The notes under the pieces were generated by a model. It was not told the origin of the DNA. It saw nothing but the letters and a program-made list of their open reading frames with translations, and did not search any database. This document shows positions 1 through 6,662 of a DNA stretch of 13,216 nt, piece after piece; positions within the stretch are counted from its first letter, which is position 1; each line of letters starts with the position of its first letter. Both the position numbers and the translations under genes were made by a program. Source of the stretch: Eubacterium sp. UBA3782 (GTDB lineage: Bacteria > Bacillota > Clostridia > Lachnospirales > Lachnospiraceae); NCBI GenBank assembly GCA_002368795.1, contig DFFG01000018.1, positions 18,215 through 31,430 of the forward strand, read 5' to 3'.

Positions 1-471
1 ATCCTGACCATGCCCGAGGATGACAAGACTCACCCGATCCCTGACCTTACCGGTTACATCACCGAGGGCCAGGTCATCCTGAGCCGTGAGCTTTACCGCA
101 AGGGCGTAACCCCGCCGATCGACGTTCTTCCGTCGCTGAGCCGTCTGAAGGATAAAGGTATCGGTAAAGGAAAGACCCGTGAAGACCATGCCGCGACCAT
201 GAACCAGCTGTTTGCCGCCTATGCACGAGGCAAAGAAGCAAAAGAGCTGATGGTCATCCTGGGTGAGGCAGCCCTGACAGAGACCGACCTTCTCTACGCA
301 AAGTTTGCTGATGCCTTCGAGGACAAGTACGTATCCCAGGGATACAAGACCGACCGAAGCATCGAGGAAACCCTGGAGATCGGCTGGGATCTGCTGCGCA
401 TGCTGCCGAGGTCCGAGCTGAAACGAATCTCCGACGCGATGCTTGATCAGTACTATGACAAGGCTGAGTAA
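1..471 (+). CDS. atpB: V-type ATP synthase subunit B, C-terminal part (5' truncated by window)
   Basis: This is the non-catalytic nucleotide-binding B subunit of the A3B3 head of a V/A-type ATPase (NtpB in enterococcal naming), which couples ATP hydrolysis or synthesis to H+ or Na+ transport. The reading frame is open from base 1, so the gene begins outside the window; 156 residues are visible of a protein usually about 455-460 long. Near the visible start are the conserved stretches MPEDDKTHPIPDLTGYITEGQ and VLPSLSRLKDKGIG, which are hallmarks of the B subunit. The rest is the helical C-terminal domain, including LFAAYARGKEAKEL and the terminal SIEETLEIGWDLLRMLP. The stop is TAA at 469-471. 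Subunit D follows after 183 bases, the usual A-B-D order. The ion used cannot be inferred from B and D alone. Confidence 0.96.
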   Translation: MLTMPEDDKTHPIPDLTGYITEGQVILSRELYRKGVTPPIDVLPSLSRLKDKGIGKGKTREDHAATMNQLFAAYARGKEAKELMVILGEAALTETDLLYAKFADAFEDKYVSQGYKTDRSIEETLEIGWDLLRMLPRSELKRISDAMLDQYYDKAE

Positions 472-494
472 GACTGGTTTTGTGAAGTCCTGTA

Positions 495-624
495 TTGAGG
501 CTCATCCTCATGCAGGTATCACGCGAACGGCTTCGGCGCCTGGGCGCCTGCAGAATGTTCGCTTAGATACTTGCATGGGATTCGCCAGTTACAGTTTGAG
601 GCTCATCCTCATGCAGGTATCACG
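495..624 (+). repeat. Pair of perfect 29-base direct repeats in the atpB-atpD spacer
   Basis: Bases 495-523 and 596-624 are identical over 29 bases and start 101 bases apart. Each copy contains a small dyad, TGAGG-ctcat-CCTCA, and ends with ATGCAGGTATCACG. The flanking bases differ, so the match stops sharply at both ends. Neither copy is coding. The second copy ends 16 bases before the atpD Shine-Dalgarno sequence at 641-647. The pair may come from a local duplication or have been kept for RNA folding. Confidence 0.9.
507..621 (+). promoter_or_regulatory. Candidate alternative-hairpin RNA element before atpD
   Basis: The segment 566-579 (GATACTTGCATGGG) is complementary over 14 pairs, two of them G-U, to the end of each 29-base repeat: 507-520 upstream and 608-621 downstream. 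It can pair with only one at a time. In the upstream fold the loop holds a further GCGAAC/GTTCGC stem (523-528 with 557-562) and a GGCGC-ctgg-GCGCC hairpin. In the downstream fold the hairpin ends 19 bases before the ribosome binding site. V-type ATPases use three B subunits per D subunit, so a structure here that tunes RNA stability or translation would make sense. That role is inference; only the complementarity is seen. Confidence 0.5.
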
Positions 625-654
625 ATGTAGAAATATCACGAAGGAGGGACGAAC

Positions 655-1311
655 GTGGCAGGTACGCAGGTTAATCCGACCCGGATGGAACTCACCCGGC
701 TGAAACGGAAACTGACAACAGCTGTTAAGGGCCACCGTCTGCTGAAGGATAAACGGGACGAGCTGATGAGAGAATTCCTGATCCTGGTCCGTGAGAACAT
801 GGAGCTCCGCCAGAAGGTGGAGGAGGAGATCAGGAACGCCAACCGGAACTTCGTTCTGGCGAAGGCCGGTATGTCGGAGGAGATCCTCCATACAGCAATG
901 CTCACTCCCAAGCAGGAGGTTTACCTGGAGCTGGATAAAAAGAACGTCATGAGCGTAGATATCCCGGTCTTTGATTACAGGACCAGGACCGCCGACGCCA
1001 ATGATATCTTTTCCTATGGCTTTGCTTTTACATCCAGTGATCTGGATGGGGCAGTGCAGTCCTTATCGGATGCGCTTCCCGATATGCTGAAGCTGGCCGA
1101 GGTGGAAAAGTCCTGTCAGCTGATGGCAGCCGAGATCGAGAAGACCAGACGGCGTGTAAATGCGCTTGAACATGTCATCATCCCTGAGACCCAGGAGGGC
1201 ATCCGCTATATCACCATGAAGCTGGATGAGAACGAGCGGAGTACGCAGGTCCGACTGATGAAGGTAAAGGATATGATGCTCAACGAGGCGCATCATTACG
1301 ACGAAAAGTAA
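655..1311 (+). CDS. atpD: V-type ATP synthase subunit D
   Basis: Subunit D (NtpD) is the central rotor stalk of the V/A-type ATPase: a long antiparallel coiled coil whose ends sit inside the A3B3 head. The GTG start at 655 is set by a strong AAGGAGG at 641-647, eight bases upstream, and by the family N-terminus VNPTRMELTRLKRKL at residues 6-20. The basic motif KGHRLLKDKRDEL follows at about 25-37. The C-terminal helix contains RRVNALEHVIIPETQEGIRY at about 167-186, another family hallmark. At 218 residues it has normal length (about 200-220). It is the last gene of the ATPase operon, with an intrinsic terminator 15 bases after the stop. Its translation may be influenced by the repeat structure in the 183-base spacer before it. 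Confidence 0.96.
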   Translation: MAGTQVNPTRMELTRLKRKLTTAVKGHRLLKDKRDELMREFLILVRENMELRQKVEEEIRNANRNFVLAKAGMSEEILHTAMLTPKQEVYLELDKKNVMSVDIPVFDYRTRTADANDIFSYGFAFTSSDLDGAVQSLSDALPDMLKLAEVEKSCQLMAAEIEKTRRRVNALEHVIIPETQEGIRYITMKLDENERSTQVRLMKVKDMMLNEAHHYDEK

Positions 1312-1326
1312 AAAGGAAATAAGCCG

Positions 1327-1360
1327 AAGGAGGGCCGTGGAAACACGGCCTTCCTTTTTT
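1327..1360 (+). terminator. Intrinsic terminator of the V-type ATPase operon
   Basis: A 13-pair stem, AAGGAGGGCCGTG with CACGGCCTTCCTT and one G-T wobble, closes a GAAA tetraloop (1340-1343) and runs into an uninterrupted T tract ending at 1360. It lies 15 bases after the atpD stop codon. Confidence 0.95.
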
Positions 1361-1523
1361 CGTATCGGCTGCATATAAAGATGCACAAAGTTTTTTGAAA
1401 AAATGGGCGCAGAGGACGAAAGCTGATGCGTTTTTGCACAAAAAGAGATACAATACTGTCTCATGGCAGGGCGAAAAACCGAACAAACAATCGAACAGAG
1501 GTTTGGATGAACGGGCGTTAAAG
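1361..1523. other. Non-coding spacer between the ATPase terminator and the rnf promoter
   Basis: No gene is supported here. The stretch is AT-richer than its surroundings. It has one symmetric operator-like sequence, TTTTTGCACAAAAA at 1431-1444 (TTTTTG and CAAAAA arms about a 2-base centre), which lies about 80 bases upstream of the rnf -35 box. I do not recognise a binding protein for it. Confidence 0.6.
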
Positions 1524-1552
1524 TTGACTAACTGACTATAAAAATCTATACT
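1524..1552 (+). promoter_or_regulatory. Sigma-A promoter of the rnf operon
   Basis: TTGACT (-35, 1524-1529) and TATACT (-10, 1547-1552) are separated by exactly 17 bases, each one mismatch from consensus. The transcript should begin near 1559, giving a leader of about 157 bases before rnfC. No other promoter of comparable quality was found between the ATPase terminator and rnfC. Confidence 0.8.
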
Positions 1553-1563
1553 GTTACACAGAA

Positions 1564-1581
1564 TTGTCAATATTTTAACGA
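1564..1581 (+). promoter_or_regulatory. Candidate Rex (NADH/NAD+ redox repressor) operator
   Basis: TTGTCAATATTTTAACGA matches the well-known Rex consensus TTGTTAANNNNTTAACAA at 12 of the 14 specified positions. It lies about 5-22 bases downstream of the predicted transcript start, a position suited to repression. Rex senses the NADH/NAD+ ratio, and Rnf makes NADH from reduced ferredoxin, so the control would be logical. The match is imperfect and the rex gene itself is not in the window. Confidence 0.45.
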
Positions 1582-1604
1582 AACGATTTGCGCAAAAATC
1601 GTTT
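1581..1604 (+). promoter_or_regulatory. Leader hairpin 1 upstream of rnfC
   Basis: A perfect 9-pair stem, AAACGATTT (1581-1589) with AAATCGTTT (1596-1604), closes a 6-base loop GCGCAA. No T tract follows, so it is not a terminator by itself. Its loop bases GCGCA (1590-1594) are complementary to TGCGC (1635-1639) in the loop of the next hairpin. Confidence 0.55.
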
Positions 1605-1623
1605 CCCACTTCTACTGAAGCAG

Positions 1624-1665
1624 CAGATGCCGTCTGCGCGGACCATAACGGCATCTGTTTCTTTT
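1624..1665 (+). terminator. Terminator-like hairpin 2 in the rnf leader (possible attenuator)
   Basis: A perfect 10-pair stem, CAGATGCCGT (1624-1633) with ACGGCATCTG (1648-1657), encloses a 14-base loop and is followed by TTTCTTTT (1658-1665). It lies inside the predicted rnf leader, 50 bases before the rnfC start. Its form is that of an intrinsic terminator with an imperfect U tract. Since the operon must be expressed through it, it would act as an attenuator or only a partial stop. No known riboswitch family was recognised. Confidence 0.55.
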
Positions 1666-1715
1666 CCAGTTCAATTCTGATTGCGGAGAAAACACAGAAA
1701 GGCAGGAAAATTGAG

Positions 1716-3035
1716 ATGAAACCACTCACCTTCAAGGGCGGTGTCCATCCGTACGAAGGAAAAGAATTGTCCATGGACCGCAAGATCCGAAGACTCAGGC
1801 CTGGCAAAGAGATGGCATATCTGCTCTCCCAGCATATTGGCGCACCGGCTGTTCCGGTGGTCAAAAAGGGAGACTATGTCAAGATCGGACAGATGATCGC
1901 CAGACCGGTAGGCTTTGTGTCTTGCCCGGTGCATGCGTCGGTTTCCGGTACAGTAAAAGGCTTCGAAAAACGTAAAAACGTTGTCGGAGAGTATGTGGAC
2001 GCCATCATTGTCGAGAACGATGACCAGTACGTTCATGTCGAATATCACCCCATCGAAAATCTTAGCGCATATACAAGAAGAGAGATCCTTCAGAAGATCC
2101 AGGATGCCGGCATCGTGGGTATGGGCGGCGCAGGCTTCCCCACACATGCAAAGCTTTCCCAGAATCATCCGGAGGATATCGACTATGTTCTGGTCAACGG
2201 AGCAGAGTGTGAGCCCTATCTGACCAGCGACTACCGCTGTATGATGGATTCCCCCGAAAAGCTGATCGGAGGCCTGAAGGTCGTTCTGTATCTGTTTGAG
2301 GAAAAGTGCAAAGGCGTGATCTGCATCGAGGATAACAAGCCCGACGCCATCAAGCTTTACCAGGAGCTGACCAAGGACGAGCCGAGGATCAGCGTGGCGG
2401 TCATGAAGACCAAGTATCCGCAGGGCGCAGAGCGGAACCTGATCTATGCCGTGACCGGCCGCAAGGTCAACGCCAGCATGCTGCCGGCACATGTCGGCTG
2501 CCTGGTTGACAACGTCGCCACCATCAACTGTATCTATGAGGCAGTTATGCTTGGCAGACCGATGTCCCTCCGTGTATTCACCGTATCCGGTGACGCGGTG
2601 GTCAATCCCAGAAACTATGTCGTGCCGATCGGCATGAGCTACAAGGAGATCATTGATCTGGCCGGCGGCTTCAACTGCGAGCCGGAGAAGATCATTTCCG
2701 GTGGCCCGATGATGGGCTTCGCGCTTGCTGATCTGGATATTCCGGTGACCAAGACCTTCACCGCGCTGACCTGCTTCAAGAAGGACGAGGTCGCGCAGCT
2801 GAAGGAGACCGCATGCATCAGCTGCGGCCGCTGCCTGGAGGCATGCCCGGCCAGCCTGATGCCCAGCAAGCTCTCGGATTTTGCTGAGCACAACGACATG
2901 GATAAGTTCCTTGAGTACAACGGCATGGAGTGCGTCAGCTGCGGTTCCTGCAGCTACGGATGTCCGGCCAAGCGGCCGCTGGCGGCAAACATCACTGCTA
3001 TGCGCCGTAAATACGTAGACAGCAGAAGAAGATAA
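1716..3035 (+). CDS. rnfC: Electron transport complex subunit RnfC
   Basis: RnfC is the peripheral cytoplasmic subunit of Rnf that binds NAD(H) and FMN and carries two [4Fe-4S] clusters between NAD(H) and RnfB. The N-terminus MKPLTFKGGVHPYEGK and the section LSQHIGAPAVPVVKKGD (37-53) are typical. The glycine-rich GMGGAGFPTH (135-144) and NGAECEPYLT (161-170) mark the nucleotide and flavin fold. Two ferredoxin motifs follow: C367, C370, C373, C377 and C406, C409, C412, C416. The 439 residues are a normal clostridial length, without the long repeat tail of some proteobacterial RnfC. The ATG at 1716 has AGGA at 1704-1707; the next in-frame ATG at 1773 would lose the conserved N-terminus. It is the first gene of the operon, with rnfD 16 bases downstream. 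Confidence 0.97.
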   Translation: MKPLTFKGGVHPYEGKELSMDRKIRRLRPGKEMAYLLSQHIGAPAVPVVKKGDYVKIGQMIARPVGFVSCPVHASVSGTVKGFEKRKNVVGEYVDAIIVENDDQYVHVEYHPIENLSAYTRREILQKIQDAGIVGMGGAGFPTHAKLSQNHPEDIDYVLVNGAECEPYLTSDYRCMMDSPEKLIGGLKVVLYLFEEKCKGVICIEDNKPDAIKLYQELTKDEPRISVAVMKTKYPQGAERNLIYAVTGRKVNASMLPAHVGCLVDNVATINCIYEAVMLGRPMSLRVFTVSGDAVVNPRNYVVPIGMSYKEIIDLAGGFNCEPEKIISGGPMMGFALADLDIPVTKTFTALTCFKKDEVAQLKETACISCGRCLEACPASLMPSKLSDFAEHNDMDKFLEYNGMECVSCGSCSYGCPAKRPLAANITAMRRKYVDSRRR

Positions 3036-3051
3036 GGGGAGGAGCAGAGAA

Positions 3052-4053
3052 ATGGCAAACAAATATCATGTTTCTGTATCTCCTCATGTGAGAGACAGTA
3101 TCACCACGTCAAAGCTGATGCTTTACGTGATCCTGGCCCTTATGCCGGCATGCATCTTCGGCGTGCTCAATTTCGGCCCGTATACGCTCCTGATCCTCGG
3201 TCTGTCTGTTGCATCCGCTGTAGCAGCAGAGTATGTCTACGAGAAGATCATGAAAAAGAAAAACACGATCGGCGATCTCTCCGCAGTCCTTACCGGACTT
3301 CTGATCGGCATGAACATGCCGCCGGAGATCGACTGGTGGATCCCCGTTCTGGGTTCTGTCTTCGCCATCGTGATCGTAAAGCAGCTGTACGGCGGTCTTG
3401 GACAGAACTTCATGAATCCGGCACTGGGAGCCAGATGCTTCCTGCTGATCTCGTTCTCCAGCCAGATGACCACCTACGCATCCCACAGCGGCCTGTTTTC
3501 CAAGGTGACCACTGTGGCAGCTACCACGGATGCCCTTTCCGGAGCGACACCGCTGGCATACTTAAAGACCGGTGCCCACTTCAATCTCGGCGCACTGTTT
3601 GTTGGTAATGTCGAGGGTGTTATCGGCGAGACATCCGCCATGCTTCTTCTGGCCGGCGGCATCTTCCTGCTGGTCATGAAGGTCATCGACTTCAGGATCC
3701 CGGTCTGCTACCTTGGCACCTTCGCTGTCCTGGTACTGATCACATCCACCATCCGCGGCTACGACAATCCCTTCGTCTTCATGCTGGAGGAGCTGTTTGC
3801 CGGCGGACTCATGCTTGGTGCATGGTTTATGGCGACCGACTATGTCAGCTCGCCCATCACGGCGAACGGACGGATCGTCTACGGCGTGTTCCTTGGCGTA
3901 ATGACCTGGCTGTTCCGTATGATCGGAAACTCCTCTGAGGGTGTTTCCTATGCGATCATTCTGGCGAACTGCCTTACTCCGATGATCGAGCACTACACAC
4001 GCCCGACCGCCTTCGGAATCGTAAAAAAGAAGAAGGGGGCGAATAAGGCATGA
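3052..4053 (+). CDS. rnfD: Electron transport complex subunit RnfD (membrane, covalent FMN)
   Basis: RnfD is an integral membrane subunit of Rnf (NqrB/RnfD family) with a covalently bound FMN. The flavinylation motif SGAT is at 163-166, making T166 the predicted FMN attachment residue. Family sequences YGGLGQNFMNPALGARCFL (113-131) and FMATDYVSSPIT (259-270) are present. Hydrophobic segments are visible at about 22-40, 42-60, 76-90, 97-112, 192-209, 217-234, 245-262, 275-289 and 295-312. At 333 residues the length is normal. The ATG at 3052 follows a strong GGGGAGGA (3036-3043). Its stop overlaps the rnfG start as ATGA, indicating translational coupling. Confidence 0.97.
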   Translation: MANKYHVSVSPHVRDSITTSKLMLYVILALMPACIFGVLNFGPYTLLILGLSVASAVAAEYVYEKIMKKKNTIGDLSAVLTGLLIGMNMPPEIDWWIPVLGSVFAIVIVKQLYGGLGQNFMNPALGARCFLLISFSSQMTTYASHSGLFSKVTTVAATTDALSGATPLAYLKTGAHFNLGALFVGNVEGVIGETSAMLLLAGGIFLLVMKVIDFRIPVCYLGTFAVLVLITSTIRGYDNPFVFMLEELFAGGLMLGAWFMATDYVSSPITANGRIVYGVFLGVMTWLFRMIGNSSEGVSYAIILANCLTPMIEHYTRPTAFGIVKKKKGANKA

Positions 4054-4685
4054 ATAAAAAAGAAACATCCATCGTGCATGACGCCGTCATCCTGACGATC
4101 ATCACACTGATCGCCGGTCTCCTTCTTGGACTTGTCCATATGGTGACCGAAGAGCCCATCGCCCGCCAGCAGGCGGAGACGAGAGCAGCCACACAGAAGG
4201 CTGTATTTGAAAACGCTGATCACTTTGAAGAGGCAGAGGTTCCCGCAGATGCCGTTGCAGCTGCACTGGAGCAGCTTGGCCTGACAAAGTCCACCAAAGT
4301 CCTGGGCGCAGACAAGGCCCTCGACGCATCCGGCAATGTCCTGGGCTACATCATCGATGTGACCAACAACGAAGGCTACGGCGGAGACATCGAGATCATG
4401 GTCGGCGTGGATACGACCGGTGAGACAAACGTCATAAACGCCATTTCCTTCCTGGAGCTGGCCGAGACAGCCGGCATGGGCATGAAGGCCAAGGATCCCG
4501 AGTTCATCGATCAGTTCGATGCACTGAGCGGAGCCGAGTACCTCGAATACGTCAAGAACGGCAAGACAGCTGAAAATCAGATCGATGTCATCAGCGGTGC
4601 TACCGTAACGACGAACGCAGTAACCAACGCAGTAAACGGCGCTCTTGCGGCAGTTAACTGTCTGGAGGAAGGAGGAGCATCATGA
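4050..4685 (+). CDS. rnfG: Electron transport complex subunit RnfG (covalent FMN)
   Basis: RnfG is a single-span subunit whose large domain faces outward and carries a covalent FMN in the Rnf electron path. One membrane segment is seen at about residues 9-31, then an FMN-binding domain. The flavinylation motif SGAT is at 182-185, so T185 is the predicted attachment site. The segment ELAETAGMGMKA (136-147) corresponds to the family ETPGxG region, with Ala replacing Pro. The 211 residues are a usual length. The start ATG overlaps the rnfD stop by four bases (ATGA) with a G-rich binding site at 4035-4039 inside rnfD, and its own stop overlaps rnfE in the same way. Confidence 0.96.
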   Translation: MNKKETSIVHDAVILTIITLIAGLLLGLVHMVTEEPIARQQAETRAATQKAVFENADHFEEAEVPADAVAAALEQLGLTKSTKVLGADKALDASGNVLGYIIDVTNNEGYGGDIEIMVGVDTTGETNVINAISFLELAETAGMGMKAKDPEFIDQFDALSGAEYLEYVKNGKTAENQIDVISGATVTTNAVTNAVNGALAAVNCLEEGGAS

Positions 4686-6067
4686 AGCTGAAAAAAGATA
4701 CTCCCGTTGAACGCCTCTGGAACGGTATATTTACCGAGAACCCGGTTCTGGTCCTGGCGCTGGGCATGTGTCCGACACTGGCGACCACAACTTCAGCCAT
4801 GAACGCTGTCGGCATGGGCCTTTCCACCACAGTTGTTCTGGCACTTTCCAACCTGCTGATTTCTCTCCTCAGAAATATCATTCCGAAGAAGATGCGTATG
4901 CCCGCCTACATCGTGGTCATCGCTTCCTTCGTTACCATGATCGATTTCCTGATGGAGGGCTTTACCCCGGCTCTGTATACCGCACTTGGCATTTACATTC
5001 CCCTGATCGTTGTTAACTGTATCATCATGGGACGTGCCGAGGCATACGCCGGCAAGATGCCGCCGATCCCCGCCTTCTTCGATGGCGTCGGCATGGGCAT
5101 CGGATTTACGGCAGCTATCTTCGTCCTTGCCTCCCTGCGTGAGATCATCGGTGCAGGTACCTGGCTTGGGCTGAAGATCACCCCCGCCGGATATGTTCCC
5201 GTAAACATCTTTGTTCTGGCACCTGGTGCTTTCCTTGTCTGCGGTCTTCTGGTCGCAGTCATGAACAAGCTCCAGATCGGTGTCGGACGCAAGGATAAGA
5301 AGACCTGGGATCCGACCATGCAGCTCTGCGGCAACTGCGAGACCTGCCTGAAGTTCGGCGTCTGCGACGGCAAGGAAGCCGAGACGGCAAAGATCATCGA
5401 GGAGGCCAAGGCAGCTGGCAAGAAGGATCTGGACAAGATCGCAGCCGAGAAGGCAGCCGCAGCAGCAAAGCCTGCAGCAGAGAAGCTTCCGGACGCAGCA
5501 GTACAGGCAGAGCTCGAGAAGACAGCACAGAAGGATACGGAGAAGTCCGAGACCCAGAAGGCTGTCGAGCACATCACCCAGTACATCAAGGCAGAGGCAG
5601 CCGGCGAGACGCCGGAGGGAGAGCGCGATGCACTCACGACCCTGCCAAAGACCGCAGAGGAGACCGAGTTCGAGCATACCGAGGAAAAGATGCGCGAGTA
5701 CGTACGGTACGCAAGAGAAGAGGCATCTGCAGCACTCAAGCGTGCAGAGGATGCAAGACTGGAAGCCGTTCGCGCGGAGGCCAAGGCAAGAGAGACCAAG
5801 ATGCTGCTTGAGAGAGCAGAGAAGGATGTTGCTGATGCCCGCGAGAACGTAAGAAAGGCTCTTGAACTTCAGGAATCCTTCAAGGCAGAAAAAGAAAAAC
5901 TTGCCAAGGCAAGAGATGAGCGCGAGAGAGCACTGATCGAGCGCATGGCTGCAGAGAACCTGGCAAAGGCCGGAAAGATCACCTTCATCGAGGAGGATAA
6001 GCCGGTAATCAATGCAAAGCAGGCACCCCTTGGCAGCAATGAAGAAAAGAAAGGAAAGGAGGAGTAA
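4682..6067 (+). CDS. rnfE: Electron transport complex subunit RnfE with unusual long C-terminal extension
   Basis: RnfE is an integral membrane subunit that, with RnfA, is known to hold an intramembrane iron-sulfur centre. Residues 1-200 are a normal RnfE with about six hydrophobic segments. They include LGMCPTLATTTSAMNAVGMG with C30, IPLIVVNCIIMGRAEAYAGK with C113, and GIGFTAAIFVLASLREIIGAGT (139-160). Most RnfE proteins end near 200-230 residues; this one has 461. The extension begins with C216-x2-C219-x2-C222-x5-C228. An Ala/Lys/Glu-rich region (230-300) and a charged, heptad-like, probably coiled-coil region (about 330-430) follow. The frame is continuous without interruption, and the rnfA ribosome binding site lies in its last codons. 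The ATG at 4682 overlaps the rnfG stop and follows AAGGAGG at 4669-4675. The tail function is unknown. Confidence 0.95.
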   Translation: MKLKKDTPVERLWNGIFTENPVLVLALGMCPTLATTTSAMNAVGMGLSTTVVLALSNLLISLLRNIIPKKMRMPAYIVVIASFVTMIDFLMEGFTPALYTALGIYIPLIVVNCIIMGRAEAYAGKMPPIPAFFDGVGMGIGFTAAIFVLASLREIIGAGTWLGLKITPAGYVPVNIFVLAPGAFLVCGLLVAVMNKLQIGVGRKDKKTWDPTMQLCGNCETCLKFGVCDGKEAETAKIIEEAKAAGKKDLDKIAAEKAAAAAKPAAEKLPDAAVQAELEKTAQKDTEKSETQKAVEHITQYIKAEAAGETPEGERDALTTLPKTAEETEFEHTEEKMREYVRYAREEASAALKRAEDARLEAVRAEAKARETKMLLERAEKDVADARENVRKALELQESFKAEKEKLAKARDERERALIERMAAENLAKAGKITFIEEDKPVINAKQAPLGSNEEKKGKEE

Positions 6068-6070
6068 TCC

Positions 6071-6643
6071 ATGGAACTGATCCTTATTGCAATATCCGCA
6101 TGTCTGATCAATAACGTCGTATTGAACCAGTTTCTGGGCATCTGCTCCTTCCTCGGAGTATCCCAGAAATCCAAGACCTCGTCCGGCATGGGCATGGCGC
6201 TTACCTTCGTCCTGACCCTGTCCTCCCTGGTCTGCGGCATCCTCTACCGTGTACTCCTGGTACCGGCACACGTTGAATATCTGAAGACCATCGTCTTCAT
6301 CATGATCGTTGCCGCCCTGGTACAGTTCGTAGAGATGTTCCTGAAGAAATTCGTGAAATCACTGTATGATGCCCTCGGAATCTACCTCCCGCTGATCACC
6401 ACCAACTGCGCGGTGCTCGGTGTGGCGATCACGAACGTGCAGAAAGATTACAGTATTCTCACCGGCACTGTTTTCGGATTCGCAACAGCCCTCGGCTACT
6501 GGATCGCTATCCTCATCCTGTCACACATCCGCGAGAAGATGGTGTACAACGATGTGCCCAAGTCCTTCCAGGGATTCCCGATCGTAATGGTCACAGCCGC
6601 GCTGATGTCAATCGCATTCTTCGGCTTCTCAGCGCTGAAGTAA
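6071..6643 (+). CDS. rnfA: Electron transport complex subunit RnfA
   Basis: RnfA is an integral membrane subunit, paralogous to RnfE but of opposite topology, sharing an intramembrane iron-sulfur centre with it. The conserved cysteine contexts are NQFLGICSFLGVS with C25 and LPLITTNCAVLGVAI with C113. About six hydrophobic segments are visible. At 190 residues it has the canonical length, in contrast to the extended RnfE before it. The ATG at 6071 lies 3 bases after the rnfE stop, and its GGAAAGGAGGAG binding site (about 6054-6064) is inside the rnfE tail. rnfB begins 19 bases after its stop. Confidence 0.97.
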   Translation: MELILIAISACLINNVVLNQFLGICSFLGVSQKSKTSSGMGMALTFVLTLSSLVCGILYRVLLVPAHVEYLKTIVFIMIVAALVQFVEMFLKKFVKSLYDALGIYLPLITTNCAVLGVAITNVQKDYSILTGTVFGFATALGYWIAILILSHIREKMVYNDVPKSFQGFPIVMVTAALMSIAFFGFSALK

Positions 6644-6662
6644 GATCAGGGAGGAGGAACAA

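Noticed and set aside
1434..1454. Second rnf promoter (TTGCAC with TACAAT)
   Set aside because: The boxes are only 9 bases apart, too close for sigma-A, and no better -35 box is found at 16-18 bases.
1773..3035. Later rnfC start at the ATG near 1773
   Set aside because: It would remove the conserved N-terminal FKGGVHP segment and has no good ribosome binding site.
1671..3062. 463-residue - strand open frame opposite rnfC
   Set aside because: rnfC is certain on the + strand with all cofactor motifs; the reverse frame has no recognisable domain.
4793..6271. 492-residue - strand open frame opposite rnfE and rnfA
   Set aside because: It is Cys/Leu-rich in the way expected from antisense of an Ala/Lys/Glu-rich coding tail, and it lies entirely over well-recognised genes.
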